This document shows, piece by piece, positions 8,715-17,505 of a DNA stretch of 39,890 nt. The stretch is taken from positions 1 to 39,890 of the forward strand of contig CAJULF010000025.1 of the NCBI GenBank assembly GCA_910587135.1, in the 5' to 3' direction. The position numbers and the translations under genes are program-made. This DNA comes from an uncultured Oscillospiraceae bacterium. Lineage in GTDB: Bacteria > Bacillota > Clostridia > Oscillospirales > Ruminococcaceae. The notes under the pieces were generated by a model. It made no database searches, had not been told where the DNA came from, and saw only the letters and a list, made by a program, of their open reading frames with translations. Every line of letters starts with the position of its first letter. Position 1 is the stretch's first letter.

Positions 8715-8987
8715 TCAAGTTATTGGTATTGCCGCTATCTTCTCAAATATGAAGTTGACGAAGTCCACACTCTCCTGTATCATCCAAGGAGCGAGAAAGA
8801 ACAGCGTCAGCCCTACCGCCACCGCTTTCGGCGCAAAGGATATCGTCTGCTCGTGAATCTGAGTGGCCGCCTGAAGAATGGCGATAACCAAGCCCACTAT
8901 CATTGCCACCAACAAAACCGGCAGTGCCAGCTTAAACGCCAGCATGACCGCCTCGCGGAATATTTCAATAACAATATCCGTTGTCAT
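8715..8987 (-). CDS. fliQ: Flagellar export gate protein FliQ
   Basis: This small 90-residue export-gate subunit has two hydrophobic helices (around 15-38 and 52-70) separated by the conserved loop LQAATQIHEQTISFAPK. It packs around the FliP-FliR core in the basal body. The start has AAGGAGAG upstream. The size and the fliP-fliQ-fliR order are typical. Confidence 0.96.
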   Translation of the reverse strand: MTTDIVIEIFREAVMLAFKLALPVLLVAMIVGLVIAILQAATQIHEQTISFAPKAVAVGLTLFFLAPWMIQESVDFVNFIFEKIAAIPIT

Positions 8988-9024
8988 AAAGCCTCTCCTT
9001 ATGCGAAATCAAACACCGGCAACG

Positions 9025-9927
9025 CTACCAGTTATAGCTGGATACCACCGAGCCTATCAGCAGATTCCAGCCGTCCGCCAGAACAAAAATAAGTATCTTG
9101 AACGGCATCGATATCATTGCGGGCGGAAGCATCATCATACCCATGCTCATCAGCGTACTTCCCACCACCAAATCAATGATAAGGAACGGTATGAATATCA
9201 GAAATCCCATCTGGAATGCGCGCTTAAGCTCGCTTATCATAAATGACGGCACTATTACCGTCAGCGGCAGGTCGTTTTCGATATACTCCTCGGTATAGCC
9301 GCCCTCCGGCTCTTCAAGCTGCGACAATCCAACAAAGAACATTATGTTGTCGTTAGAGGTCTGCTTTATCATAAAGCGCTTTAAGGGAACGCTCGCCGCG
9401 TTCAGCGCCTCCTCTGTGGTCAGCTCCTCATTAACATACGGCTGATAGGCTATTTCGTTCATTTCCGAAAAAACCGGCGCCATTATAAATAATGTAAGGA
9501 ACAGCGCCATTCCCGTGATTACCATGTTCGGCGGCGTGTTCTGCGTCTGCATTGCCGTTCGCAAAAAACTCAGCACGATAACAATACGCGTAAAGCAAGT
9601 CATCATTATCAGCAGCGACGGCAGCAGCGCGATTATCGTCAGCAGAATGATTATCTCCAGCGGCTGGGAAGCGTCCACTCCTATGACCTGCTGCAAGATC
9701 GATGCCGTTGGGCTGTCGCCCACATCCTCGGGATCGGTATCCAAATATTCCGGAAGCTCCGCGGTTTCCGATGTTTCCTGCGTATTCGCGGGATCGGTCG
9801 GCTGTGAGCTGTTCACCGCGTATGCCCGCAGGCTGAAGAACATTACCGTCAGAAAAACCGTCAAAAAAAGCGACAAAGCAAATTTCAGGACAAGCTTTTT
9901 ATCCGCTTCAAGCAAACGTTTTACCAA
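9025..9927 (-). CDS. fliP: Flagellar export gate protein FliP
   Basis: FliP forms the core of the flagellar protein export gate. The 300-residue protein starts with a cleavable signal-like hydrophobic segment (LKFALSLFLTVFLTVMFFSL), as is normal for FliP. An acidic linker of about 40 residues follows (ETSETAELPEYLDTDPEDVG). The conserved gate domain contains SLLIMMTCFTRIVIVLSFLR and RAFQMGFLIFIPFLIIDLVV. The linker makes the protein longer than the ~220-250 residues common in the family. Initiation is at TTG, 6 nt after GGGAGGG. Confidence 0.96.
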   Translation of the reverse strand: MVKRLLEADKKLVLKFALSLFLTVFLTVMFFSLRAYAVNSSQPTDPANTQETSETAELPEYLDTDPEDVGDSPTASILQQVIGVDASQPLEIIILLTIIALLPSLLIMMTCFTRIVIVLSFLRTAMQTQNTPPNMVITGMALFLTLFIMAPVFSEMNEIAYQPYVNEELTTEEALNAASVPLKRFMIKQTSNDNIMFFVGLSQLEEPEGGYTEEYIENDLPLTVIVPSFMISELKRAFQMGFLIFIPFLIIDLVVGSTLMSMGMMMLPPAMISMPFKILIFVLADGWNLLIGSVVSSYNW

Positions 9928-9941
9928 AACTGTCCCTCCCG

Positions 9942-10280
9942 TTACTTTTTCTTGTTCATCATGTTTCCGAGGACGATCTTAAAGCTCTCCCCGAATGACG
10001 GATTACCGCCCTCGGGCAGCTTTGTAAGCTCCTCCTCCGACTGCTCAAGCTCGCATATCTTTTCCGTATGGTTAGACGTCACGCCGAGCACCATGCACTT
10101 TCCGCACACGCTCACCAACAGCAGCATCTTGTCGGGTCCGAGGTTTATCCTCTCAAGGACCTTCATGTTTTTGCTGTCGGATAGCGCAACTCGGTTGTTG
10201 AACCTTTTCATTATCCAGAACAGCAGAAACACCAACGCCAGAACGCCGAGCAGCGCCATTATCATCTGGAAATATTCCAC
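9942..10280 (-). CDS. fliO: Flagellar biosynthetic protein FliO
   Basis: FliO is a small membrane protein that helps the FliP ring assemble. The 112-residue product has a single N-terminal membrane helix (MIMALLGVLALVFLLFWIMK) and a short cytoplasmic beta domain (VLERINLGPDKMLLLVSVCG, then MVLGVTS). This matches the FliO/FliZ family in shape, and the gene sits just before fliP as expected. It starts with GTG. A terminator-like stem-loop separates it from cheY upstream. Confidence 0.88.
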   Translation of the reverse strand: MEYFQMIMALLGVLALVFLLFWIMKRFNNRVALSDSKNMKVLERINLGPDKMLLLVSVCGKCMVLGVTSNHTEKICELEQSEEELTKLPEGGNPSFGESFKIVLGNMMNKKK

Positions 10281-10381
10281 TGTTTTTCTCCCTTCGCCGT
10301 GCGTCTCGCGGGATATGTTCCCTCAAAACGCTCTGCCATGATCCGCCTTTTTATCAGGATTTTATTGGATATGAAAAACAT

Positions 10382-10410
10382 CAAAAGGCGGGATTTTCTT
10401 CCCCCGCCTT
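10382..10410 (-). terminator. Intra-operon terminator-like stem-loop between cheY and fliO
   Basis: On the minus strand, AAGGCGGG and CCCGCCTT form an 8-bp G/C-rich stem followed by TTGATGTTTTT. It begins about 17 nt past the cheY stop. The broken T-run suggests partial termination, which would lower expression of the export-gate genes relative to the switch and cheY genes upstream. Confidence 0.55.
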
Positions 10411-10426
10411 GAGATATTTGGGTAGA

Positions 10427-10789
10427 TCAGCCGAGGACTTTTTTAACGGTCTGAAGAATTCTGTCGGGCTTGAAGGGCTTAACGATGAAGTCCAGAGCGC
10501 CCAGTTTGATAGCCTCAACAACCATTGCTTCCTGTCCCATAGCGGAACACATAACAACCTTAGCCATAGGATCGCTGCCCTTAATCTCCTTAAGAGCCTC
10601 AATGCCTGTCTTATTAGGCATGGTTATGTCCATAATGACGAGATCCGGCTTCTCTGCTGCATATACCTCACAGGCAATAGCTCCGTCGGCAGCTTCAAGA
10701 ATATTGGTGTAGCCGTTTTTCGTCAAAGTGTCCTTTATGAGCATTCTCATAAAAGCCGCATCGTCTACCAGTAAAATCTTTGTGTCCAT
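10427..10789 (-). CDS. cheY: Chemotaxis response regulator CheY
   Basis: This single-domain receiver of 120 residues binds the flagellar switch when phosphorylated. All active-site residues are present: the acidic pair Asp9-Asp10, the phosphorylated Asp54 (VIMDITMP), Ser82 (CSAMGQ) and Lys104 (IVKPF). The gene lies between fliY and fliO, its standard place in Firmicutes. Its partner kinase CheA is not in the window. The removal enzymes FliY and CheC are in the same operon. Confidence 0.96.
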   Translation of the reverse strand: MDTKILLVDDAAFMRMLIKDTLTKNGYTNILEAADGAIACEVYAAEKPDLVIMDITMPNKTGIEALKEIKGSDPMAKVVMCSAMGQEAMVVEAIKLGALDFIVKPFKPDRILQTVKKVLG

Positions 10790-10836
10790 TACTTTTTCTC
10801 CTTAATGAAAAAATTTAAAGGTTTATCGGTAGTATT

Positions 10837-12027
10837 TTATTCTCTACCAAGACTGTCCATGAATTTTGACTTAACTATTTCGGTAATTCTTACCGCAAAG
10901 TTATCGTCAATAACGACTACATCGCCTCTTGCAATAAGGTTGCCGTTTACCACCACGTCGACCGGCGCACCCGCCTGGCGCTCAAGCTCAATAATCGTGC
11001 CCTGAGAGAACTCAAGGATCTCCTTTACCTTTCTCTTTGCCGTGCCGATCTCAACGCTGATCTCAAGCGGAACACCCATCAGCAGCTTAAGGTTGTCCTG
11101 TTGATCCGAAGGCAGCCCGAAATCCACATTGTCAAACTGATGAAGCTGCGCGTTCTGTATATTTACAGGCGGCAGAGGCGGCGGATATGCTCCGTATGCC
11201 GCGTACTGGTTGGGATAACCGTATCCTCCCTGCGGCGGATACGCCGGCTGCTGATACATTGGCTGCTGCATAGGCTGTCCCTGCGGCATAGGCTGCCCGG
11301 GCTGACCCTGCTGCATCTGAGGCTGGGCAGGCATCGACGGCGGAGCCGCAGGAGCTTGCGCCGCCTGAGCAGCTGCTGCCTCTGCTGCAGCTGCAGCAGC
11401 CTTCTGCTCCTCCTCAACCTTAAACTGGTCAATCATCTTCTTGGAAAGCGTCTTTGCAAGCTCAACCGACAATACCGACATGAACTCGCTGTTCATTACT
11501 CCGTCTATCGTTAGGTTGAACGATACCGCAATAACGTTTTCATCGCTGCCCATCTCGCAAAGGTCGCCGAAGTTAGCCTGCTCAATTATGTAAGGCGTGG
11601 GAGTTGAGATGTCCACCGTCATGCCGAGCAGATCCGACAGGGCGGTCGCCGAGGCGCCCATCATCTGGTTCATTACCTCGCTGACAGCGCTTATGTTCAT
11701 CTCGTCAAACTCAAAGTCGGGCGAAATTACCAACGGATTACCCAGCAGCTGATTTAACATGAGCTGAACATCGTCCTGCTTGAGTATGATCATGTTCAAT
11801 CCCGTAATTCCGGTGACATAAACAATCTTAACGCAGATAGCAGGCTCAAGGTTATCATAATTCAAATCACTGACTTTGACCGCCTTGACAACGGGCGTGG
11901 TAATCCACACCTTTGCGTTCAGCAGCTCGGAAACCGCAGTAGCCGCCGAACCCATGCTAATATTCATTATTTCGCCGACCGCATCAATTTCATAGGTGCT
12001 GAACTCGTTTTCCATTTCGTTAGCCAT
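10837..12027 (-). CDS. fliY: Flagellar motor switch phosphatase FliY
   Basis: FliY is a C-ring component and CheY-P phosphatase found in Firmicutes. The N-terminal CheC-like domain (about 10-200) has two E-x2-N active sites, Glu19/Asn22 and Glu117/Asn120. A low-complexity linker (about 208-290), first alanine-rich and then rich in Pro, Gln, Gly and Tyr, leads to a C-terminal FliN domain (about 310-390) with LLMGVPLEISVEIGTAKRKV. The protein has 396 residues. It lies 13 bp after fliM, with which it forms the switch. The linker is unusually rich in Pro, Gln and Tyr. Confidence 0.95.
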   Translation of the reverse strand: MANEMENEFSTYEIDAVGEIMNISMGSAATAVSELLNAKVWITTPVVKAVKVSDLNYDNLEPAICVKIVYVTGITGLNMIILKQDDVQLMLNQLLGNPLVISPDFEFDEMNISAVSEVMNQMMGASATALSDLLGMTVDISTPTPYIIEQANFGDLCEMGSDENVIAVSFNLTIDGVMNSEFMSVLSVELAKTLSKKMIDQFKVEEEQKAAAAAAEAAAAQAAQAPAAPPSMPAQPQMQQGQPGQPMPQGQPMQQPMYQQPAYPPQGGYGYPNQYAAYGAYPPPLPPVNIQNAQLHQFDNVDFGLPSDQQDNLKLLMGVPLEISVEIGTAKRKVKEILEFSQGTIIELERQAGAPVDVVVNGNLIARGDVVVIDDNFAVRITEIVKSKFMDSLGRE

Positions 12028-12040
12028 CAGAAATTATACC

Positions 12041-13030
12041 TCAATTCTCAATAAAATTATCAATCATTACCGCTTTCTTATTATTGTATGTACCCATCTT
12101 GCCATCGCACCAAACCCTGTCACCAACCTTTATAGTGATATTTGATGCTATATTTTTATTAAGCGGTATAACGTCATTCACCTGGAGCGTCAGAACCTCG
12201 TACAGATCAAGATTTATCTCATCGAGCACGGCTTTGATTTCCAAGTCTGTTGTACTGATTCCGTTCAGTATTGTATCGCGACGCTCCGTTTCGCGGTGTT
12301 TATCGGTCTTTTTTCTTGAGCCGGTATAACGCGGTATAAACTTGCCCATGATCTCATCGAGGTTTATCGCGGGAATGCATACAGAAATAATTGACTTTAC
12401 TCCGTTTACCTCAACCTCCAGCGCGACAATGATTACCGTGTCCTCATGACCTATTGTCTGAACGACTCGGGAATTGGTTTCGATGCCTATCAGCCTGGGT
12501 TCCAGCTCTATGTGTGACATCCACGGCTCTTTCAGAAGATTTGACAAAGCCGCCATAATGTCCGACATAATAGTTATCTCAATCTCGGTAAAGTCGCGGT
12601 TTACATCGCGATACTCTCCCTTTCCGCCGAGAAGACGGTCTATCATAGTGTAGGTTATAGCATTGGATACCTGTATGATGATATCTGTTTCGCTTACCTC
12701 GTCATTTATGATACCCATGTCGACCATGCCCATCATAACATAGTCCGGCAAAGCGTTGTTGAACTCGCTGTATCTCTGCTCCTCGATATTTACAAGCGAT
12801 ACGCTGCAATAAAGTCTTAGCAGACCTGTAAGATACGAGGAAAGAAGTCTCGCGTAGTTCTCAAAGATACTGTCAAGAATTTTCAGCTGTTCTCTTGTAA
12901 ATTTCTTAGGAGCTCTGAAATCATACTCCTTGACTTTAGTCTCCTCATTCACCGTAACAACGGGGTCAGCACCCATCGCAACGTTTTTCAGCATTTCATC
13001 GATCTGAGCCTGCGTCAAAACGTCAGCCAT
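12041..13030 (-). CDS. fliM: Flagellar motor switch protein FliM
   Basis: FliM is the C-ring protein that receives CheY-P and sets rotation direction. The 329-residue protein begins with the short CheY-binding peptide LTQAQIDEMLKN. The middle domain (CheC-like fold, without the phosphatase residues) follows, then a C-terminal FliN-like domain (VLTLQVNDVIPLNKN onward). The Shine-Dalgarno is GGGGGG before ATG. It is followed by fliY at 13 bp and preceded by motB at 33 bp. The fliL gene that often precedes fliM is absent. Confidence 0.96.
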   Translation of the reverse strand: MADVLTQAQIDEMLKNVAMGADPVVTVNEETKVKEYDFRAPKKFTREQLKILDSIFENYARLLSSYLTGLLRLYCSVSLVNIEEQRYSEFNNALPDYVMMGMVDMGIINDEVSETDIIIQVSNAITYTMIDRLLGGKGEYRDVNRDFTEIEITIMSDIMAALSNLLKEPWMSHIELEPRLIGIETNSRVVQTIGHEDTVIIVALEVEVNGVKSIISVCIPAINLDEIMGKFIPRYTGSRKKTDKHRETERRDTILNGISTTDLEIKAVLDEINLDLYEVLTLQVNDVIPLNKNIASNITIKVGDRVWCDGKMGTYNNKKAVMIDNFIEN

Positions 13031-13063
13031 CAGTATCCCCCCTTCTCAAATTTTATTGAAATT

Positions 13064-14092
13064 TTATTCGCTGTCGGCAGCGGCATTATCCGCTCCATCG
13101 CCCGCGTTATCATCACCCGAGGGCTCGCTGTCCACGGCCACCAAGAAGCTGCTGTAATCACCTATCGCAACAGGACCCTCATACCCAATCGAGCTTGCGT
13201 CCGTATTGGGGAAGCGCTCCTCAATATTGTCTATAATCAACTGCGTTGAGCCGTCAGGAAGCTTGGGTTCATCATTGTTACGGTCGCCGTCGGGATCAAA
13301 CTGGCTAAAGTCCAGACCATAGTCATAAAGCAGTATATCTTGTATTTCATCAACACTGTACTCGCTTTCAACCTTATTCTCAAGCAGCATTATTTCAACA
13401 CGTCTGTTTTCCGCGCGTCCCTCGGGCGTGGAGTTGTCCGCTATCGGTTCCGTGCTGCCATAACCACGCACCCTCAGCTTACTTGTGGGAAGAAAACTGC
13501 GATATTCCAAGAAAGTAGCAACACTGCTTCCGCGCTCCGACGAAAGACTCCAGTCGTTCGCGGCGGATATCGCCGCAGCGGTGTGACCCGTTACGGTGCA
13601 GGTACGGATAAAGCTTTCGGCTGCTTTCAATCCAGGCCCCATTCCGTTGAGCACCTCACGCCCCTCATCCTTCAGCACGTAGCTGTTGGGATCAAAGAAA
13701 ATATCGTCGTCAAAACGTATTGTTATATGTGCCGCGCCCTGATCCACGGCAATCTGGTCGGAAAGGTCATTTTCCTCCACATATTCCGACAAGAATACAT
13801 ACAGCTTGTCAAAGCTCTGAGGCATCTCACCGTCACCGCCGTTGGTGTTGGGGTTATCGTCGGTAACGCCCTCGCCGTTTTCCGCAACGGGGTCGGGCGA
13901 GCGCACATACTCATTCAAAAACTTTCCGCGCGACTGGAAAGCCTGATAAATATATTGCCATTTCTGATCATCAATGCTGGAGGAAGCATACAACATAACA
14001 AAGAATGTAAGCAGCAGCGTAACCATGTCCGCATAGGTATTCAGCCAGTCATTACTGTGATCCTCTTCAAATTTTTTCTGACGTTTAGCCAA
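13064..14092 (-). CDS. motB: Flagellar stator protein MotB with C-terminal extension
   Basis: MotB anchors the stator to peptidoglycan and carries the ion-binding aspartate. The single membrane helix contains Asp22 in YADMVTLLLTFFVMLYA. The OmpA-like peptidoglycan-binding domain spans about 120-237 (VTGHTAAAIS, SSERGSSVATFL, GYGSTEPIADNSTPEGRAEN). At 342 residues it is longer than usual because about 100 acidic residues (241-342) follow the OmpA domain, including a DPDGDRNNDE stretch. Initiation is at TTG after AAGGAGG. The order motA-motB is kept, but a 194-bp gap with its own promoter precedes motB. Confidence 0.94.
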   Translation of the reverse strand: MAKRQKKFEEDHSNDWLNTYADMVTLLLTFFVMLYASSSIDDQKWQYIYQAFQSRGKFLNEYVRSPDPVAENGEGVTDDNPNTNGGDGEMPQSFDKLYVFLSEYVEENDLSDQIAVDQGAAHITIRFDDDIFFDPNSYVLKDEGREVLNGMGPGLKAAESFIRTCTVTGHTAAAISAANDWSLSSERGSSVATFLEYRSFLPTSKLRVRGYGSTEPIADNSTPEGRAENRRVEIMLLENKVESEYSVDEIQDILLYDYGLDFSQFDPDGDRNNDEPKLPDGSTQLIIDNIEERFPNTDASSIGYEGPVAIGDYSSFLVAVDSEPSGDDNAGDGADNAAADSE

Positions 14093-14147
14093 CTCCGCTC
14101 TCCTCCTTTATCTCAAATGTCAAATTCAAGACCCAATCAACTAATAT

Positions 14148-14176
14148 ATTATAACATATTTTAAACCAATTTGCAA
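14148..14176 (-). promoter_or_regulatory. Sigma-A-type promoter upstream of motB
   Basis: The minus strand has TTGCAA (14171-14176), a 17-bp spacer and TATAAT (14148-14153), 56 bp before the motB start. Spacing is ideal. This would give motB, fliM, fliY and following genes a second promoter inside the locus. The same -35 variant and the shared 9-mer TTGCAAATT occur at the flgB promoter. Confidence 0.7.
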
Positions 14177-14286
14177 ATACTTTTTGCATTATATTTGCCA
14201 AAAATTCTTGTATCTTTTTGGCGATTTTGCCATTAAAATTATGGAAACAATATAATCAAGCCATTTATCAGACAAAGGTCATGAAT

Positions 14287-15060
14287 TTATTTCTTCTTCT
14301 GAGCGTCCGCGTGCTTGCTCTTGGGAAGCATAAACTCCAGCTTTTCCTGGATATACCGCGGGTTTGAACCTGCGGCTATAGCCAATACGCCTTCCTCTAT
14401 GATCTGCATACAAAGAAGTTCGTCTTCATGAGAATTTTTCAGTGCCATACCAATCGGCGCAAACAATACGTTCGCGAACAGTGAACCGTAGAACGTCGTA
14501 ATAAGCGCCGTTGCCATACCGCCTGCCAACCCATCCGGATTGCTGTCCATTGAAGCAAGCATGTTTATAAGACCTACCAGCGTACCCAGCATACCGAAAG
14601 CGGGGAACAGCGCAACGCCCTTCTCAAAGAATGCACGTCCGTTTTCATGGCGGTCGCACATGAAGTTGATAGCGTCGTCAAGCATGGCGCGAACTTTTTC
14701 AGGCTCATTCGCGTCAACTATCAGCATAAGGCTGGACTTCATAAACGGATCGGGACACTGATTGGCACTTTCTTCAAGCGCCAGCAATCCCTTTGAACGC
14801 GCTGTCTGAGCATATTCCACGATTTGCTGTATGTACTTTTCGGGAGAATATTTTTTCGGCAAAAATGCCAATATAAGTTTTTTGGGAACTCCAGCCAGAT
14901 AAGACAGCGGATACGACGCAATAAGGCAAGCTATTGCACCGCCGCCGGTGATTGCCAGCGACTGACCTTCGATAAAGTCGCCTATATCACCGCCGCCTAT
15001 TATTCCCCAGAGAATCAGGCCGAAAGCCATTACCCAGCCTACGATAAGTGAAATATTCAA
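14287..15060 (-). CDS. motA: Flagellar stator protein MotA
   Basis: MotA and MotB form the ion-driven stator that turns the rotor. The 257-residue protein has four membrane segments. Two are near the N-terminus (MNISLIVGWVMAFGLILWGI and the segment around GGGAIACLIASYPLSYLAGV) and two lie after the large cytoplasmic loop. The conserved AFGMLGTLVGLINML begins the third. Translation starts at TTG with GAGGGG 6 nt upstream. Whether the ion is H+ or Na+ cannot be told from the sequence. Confidence 0.95.
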   Translation of the reverse strand: MNISLIVGWVMAFGLILWGIIGGGDIGDFIEGQSLAITGGGAIACLIASYPLSYLAGVPKKLILAFLPKKYSPEKYIQQIVEYAQTARSKGLLALEESANQCPDPFMKSSLMLIVDANEPEKVRAMLDDAINFMCDRHENGRAFFEKGVALFPAFGMLGTLVGLINMLASMDSNPDGLAGGMATALITTFYGSLFANVLFAPIGMALKNSHEDELLCMQIIEEGVLAIAAGSNPRYIQEKLEFMLPKSKHADAQKKK

Positions 15061-15148
15061 AACATACCCCTCGCTTTGTATTTATTTTCGCGCTGTAAAG
15101 CTGCCTTAAGGTGCGGCATGTAAGCCTGTCCCCCGCGAAGCCGCGCAA

Positions 15149-15373
15149 TTATGTCAAAGACCCGTCGCTGTCGCTTTGCCTGTGAAGTGCGGCTCTGCGG
15201 CGCTGTCTATTGTATTCGGAAATTTTATCGTTCAGCTCCCGCATACTTTCGCGGACAATATAGCTGTGCCCGTTGGACATCACGATAACCGTATCGGGAG
15301 TTTCATTGACGATCTCGATCATCTGCTCATTAAGCATGAACTGCTTGCCGTCAAGCTTTGTTAAAAAAATCAT
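15149..15373 (-). CDS. flbD: Flagellar FlbD-family small protein
   Basis: This 74-residue protein of the FlbD family (Firmicute type) lies between hook and stator genes in many clostridia and bacilli. The conserved core reads FLTKLDGKQFMLNEQMIEIV, then ETPDTVIVMSNG and VRESMREL. The frame is open 21 codons further upstream, but the ATG at 15373 has GAGGA at the right distance and matches the compact family length. Its role is not well defined. Position and conservation suggest a part in motor or hook assembly. Confidence 0.85.
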   Translation of the reverse strand: MIFLTKLDGKQFMLNEQMIEIVNETPDTVIVMSNGHSYIVRESMRELNDKISEYNRQRRRAALHRQSDSDGSLT

Positions 15374-15440
15374 ATAATCCTCAAACATCAGCAATGTGCC
15401 GCGAAGCGCGGAGCACTCCGCGGCAAGCCGAACCAATCAA

Positions 15441-17417
15441 TTATCTCTTGAGCGAGAGCAGCTCTTCAAGCAGGGTATCCGAAACCGTGATGGTTCTGGA
15501 ATTTGCCTGGAAGCCTCTCTGTGTGGTGATCATATCGGTAAACTCCTGAGAAAGGTCTACGTTGGACATTTCGAGAGCGCCCGAAAGGACGTTGCCCGCG
15601 CCGCCCTGACCGGCGATATTAAGAATCGGAGAACCCGACGAAACAGTTTCCGCGAACATCGTGCCGCCAATCTGCGACAGACCGTTGGGGTTATCAAAGG
15701 TTGCAATATCGATTCTGCCAAGATCCATATAGCCGTGAACCGCGTGGTAACCGACGATAGTACCGTCCTGCTGAATGGTTACATCGGACAGGTTGCCCCA
15801 TGTCTGCGCCGAGCCGTAGCGACCGTCGGTCAGATTGAAAGTGGACAAAGACTTGAGACACTTTGTAAAGAAGCTGTCGTCGCCATCTCCAAGCGACATA
15901 GAAGGATTACCTTCAAACATTGCTTTTCTCTCGCCCGCGTTCATTCCGTCAAGCTGGTCAAGACCGGACATAATGAGCTTCTTCTTGTCATTGCCTGCCG
16001 CTGCCTCGTCGATTGCAGCCTGTATCTCCGCTACCGTAGTGGAATTATTGATCGTGATAGTCAGATTATTCTCATCCCAGACCGCCTTGGTCTTTCCCTC
16101 ACCGTAGGTAGATGAGTAAGCAAATGTTATCTTATAGTCGTTGGCATACGCGCCCGCTTCCGTTACGTCAAACGATACGTCAATCGGAACATCCTTACCG
16201 CCCTGCAGCTGCATGCTGTTGCTGCCGTTCGCCGCAACGAGAGCGTCATATGCCGCCTGTCTGTTGTCGGTAGTTCCGTAGTTCGCGGGGAATACAAATG
16301 TCGTGCAGGTCAGCTTAGGAATCTCAACATCGGGATTTGCGGTTGCCTGGGCGTCAATAAAATCATTTATTGCTTTATTTACATCGGCAATAGCCGTATT
16401 CGCGTTTATGGTGATCTGCCAGTTTGTGCCGTCATAATTTACAACGGGAGCAGTGCCGACTGCCGCGCCGGGGTCGTAGTTCAGTTCAACCTGTGCGGTA
16501 GTGGGTACTTCGGGAGTGGCAAACGCTATCTGTGCGTACTTTGTACTTGTAGCTCCGCTGTTGCTTGTGTACTCGTATCCCGCATAGATATCCGCGGTGG
16601 AGTTGGGAGTGCTGTATGTCCATGTAACTGTATTCGTAGCCGCAACCGCCTCGGGATTATTCGGGATAGACTCGAACTCAAAAATAATCTCCACATCATC
16701 GGGAAGGGTAACTCCGCCCGCGTTCAGCGCGTCATTTATCGCGTTCTGGAAATCGGTTTCGGAGTTATACTGCTTATCCATGTTCATATTCACGGTAAGT
16801 ATGCCGTTCGCATATGTCGCGAAAGGATACTCGGAATTAACAAAGGATACCGACATATTGGTGTTGTCGGAAGGAGCGGAAACGGAAAGCGTTACGTTTA
16901 CTCCGTTGATCTTCTTGGTAGCGCTGGAGCACTTTGCATTGGTATCGGGAACTACCAGTCTGATTATCTGCGAATCGGGAGCTTGACCCTGGCTCTCGCC
17001 GGAAATACCGAGAACGTGCATACCGCTCTCATTTACAAGGTATCCGTCGTCATCCACATGGAACACGCCCGCTCTGGTATATCTGATATTGCCCGCGCTG
17101 TCCATTACCTGGAAGAAGCCGTTGCCGTCAAGCGCCATGCTGTACTTGTCATCAGTCGAAGCATAACCGTTGTTGGAGAGATTGGGCGTAGCGCTGTTCA
17201 TCTTAACGCCGTAGCCGACCTGTCTGGGGTTGATGCCGCCGAGTGTCGAGGTTGCGGCGGACGCGCTTCTCTGTGTCTGATAGTAGATGTCTGCAAAGGT
17301 TACTACCGTCGACTTGTAGCCGGTTGTGTTTACGTTAGCGATGTTGTTACCGATAACGTCCATCTTCTTCTGATGTGTCTGAAGTCCGGATACGCCCGAA
17401 TAAAGTGATTTCAACAT
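15441..17417 (-). CDS. flgE: Flagellar hook protein FlgE, long form
   Basis: FlgE is the hook subunit and is exported by the flagellar apparatus. The N-terminal motif MLKSLYSGVSGLQTHQKKMD with GNNIANVNTTGYK and the C-terminal MITTQRGFQANSRTITVSDT are the paired D0 helices. The first ATG in the open frame is at 17450, but the ATG at 17417 has GGAGG upstream and gives the standard N-terminus. At 658 residues it is well above the ~400 of typical FlgE. The extra length is a central region of Thr/Asn/Ala-rich sequence (about 150-520), probably surface-exposed hook domains. Confidence 0.93.
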   Translation of the reverse strand: MLKSLYSGVSGLQTHQKKMDVIGNNIANVNTTGYKSTVVTFADIYYQTQRSASAATSTLGGINPRQVGYGVKMNSATPNLSNNGYASTDDKYSMALDGNGFFQVMDSAGNIRYTRAGVFHVDDDGYLVNESGMHVLGISGESQGQAPDSQIIRLVVPDTNAKCSSATKKINGVNVTLSVSAPSDNTNMSVSFVNSEYPFATYANGILTVNMNMDKQYNSETDFQNAINDALNAGGVTLPDDVEIIFEFESIPNNPEAVAATNTVTWTYSTPNSTADIYAGYEYTSNSGATSTKYAQIAFATPEVPTTAQVELNYDPGAAVGTAPVVNYDGTNWQITINANTAIADVNKAINDFIDAQATANPDVEIPKLTCTTFVFPANYGTTDNRQAAYDALVAANGSNSMQLQGGKDVPIDVSFDVTEAGAYANDYKITFAYSSTYGEGKTKAVWDENNLTITINNSTTVAEIQAAIDEAAAGNDKKKLIMSGLDQLDGMNAGERKAMFEGNPSMSLGDGDDSFFTKCLKSLSTFNLTDGRYGSAQTWGNLSDVTIQQDGTIVGYHAVHGYMDLGRIDIATFDNPNGLSQIGGTMFAETVSSGSPILNIAGQGGAGNVLSGALEMSNVDLSQEFTDMITTQRGFQANSRTITVSDTLLEELLSLKR

Positions 17418-17455
17418 TTTATATTGACCTCCAAAAGATGTTTTTCTCACCGTCC

Positions 17456-17480
17456 GCGGGGTCTCATTCGCAGACCCCGC
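17456..17480 (-). promoter_or_regulatory. Stable stem-loop upstream of flgE
   Basis: On the minus strand, GCGGGGTCT and AGACCCCGC form a perfect 9-bp stem with a 7-nt loop in the 88-bp gap before flgE. No T-run follows, so it is more likely an mRNA stability or processing element than a terminator. Hook subunit is needed in large amounts, which would fit protection of the flgE message. Confidence 0.5.
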
Positions 17481-17505
17481 GCAAACTCCGTAAAGGTCCG
17501 TCTGC

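Noticed and set aside
10805..10836. A sigma-D (FliA) promoter before cheY, suggested by CCGATAA
   Set aside because: A -10-like CCGATAA is present, but no TAAA-type -35 lies at the required spacing.
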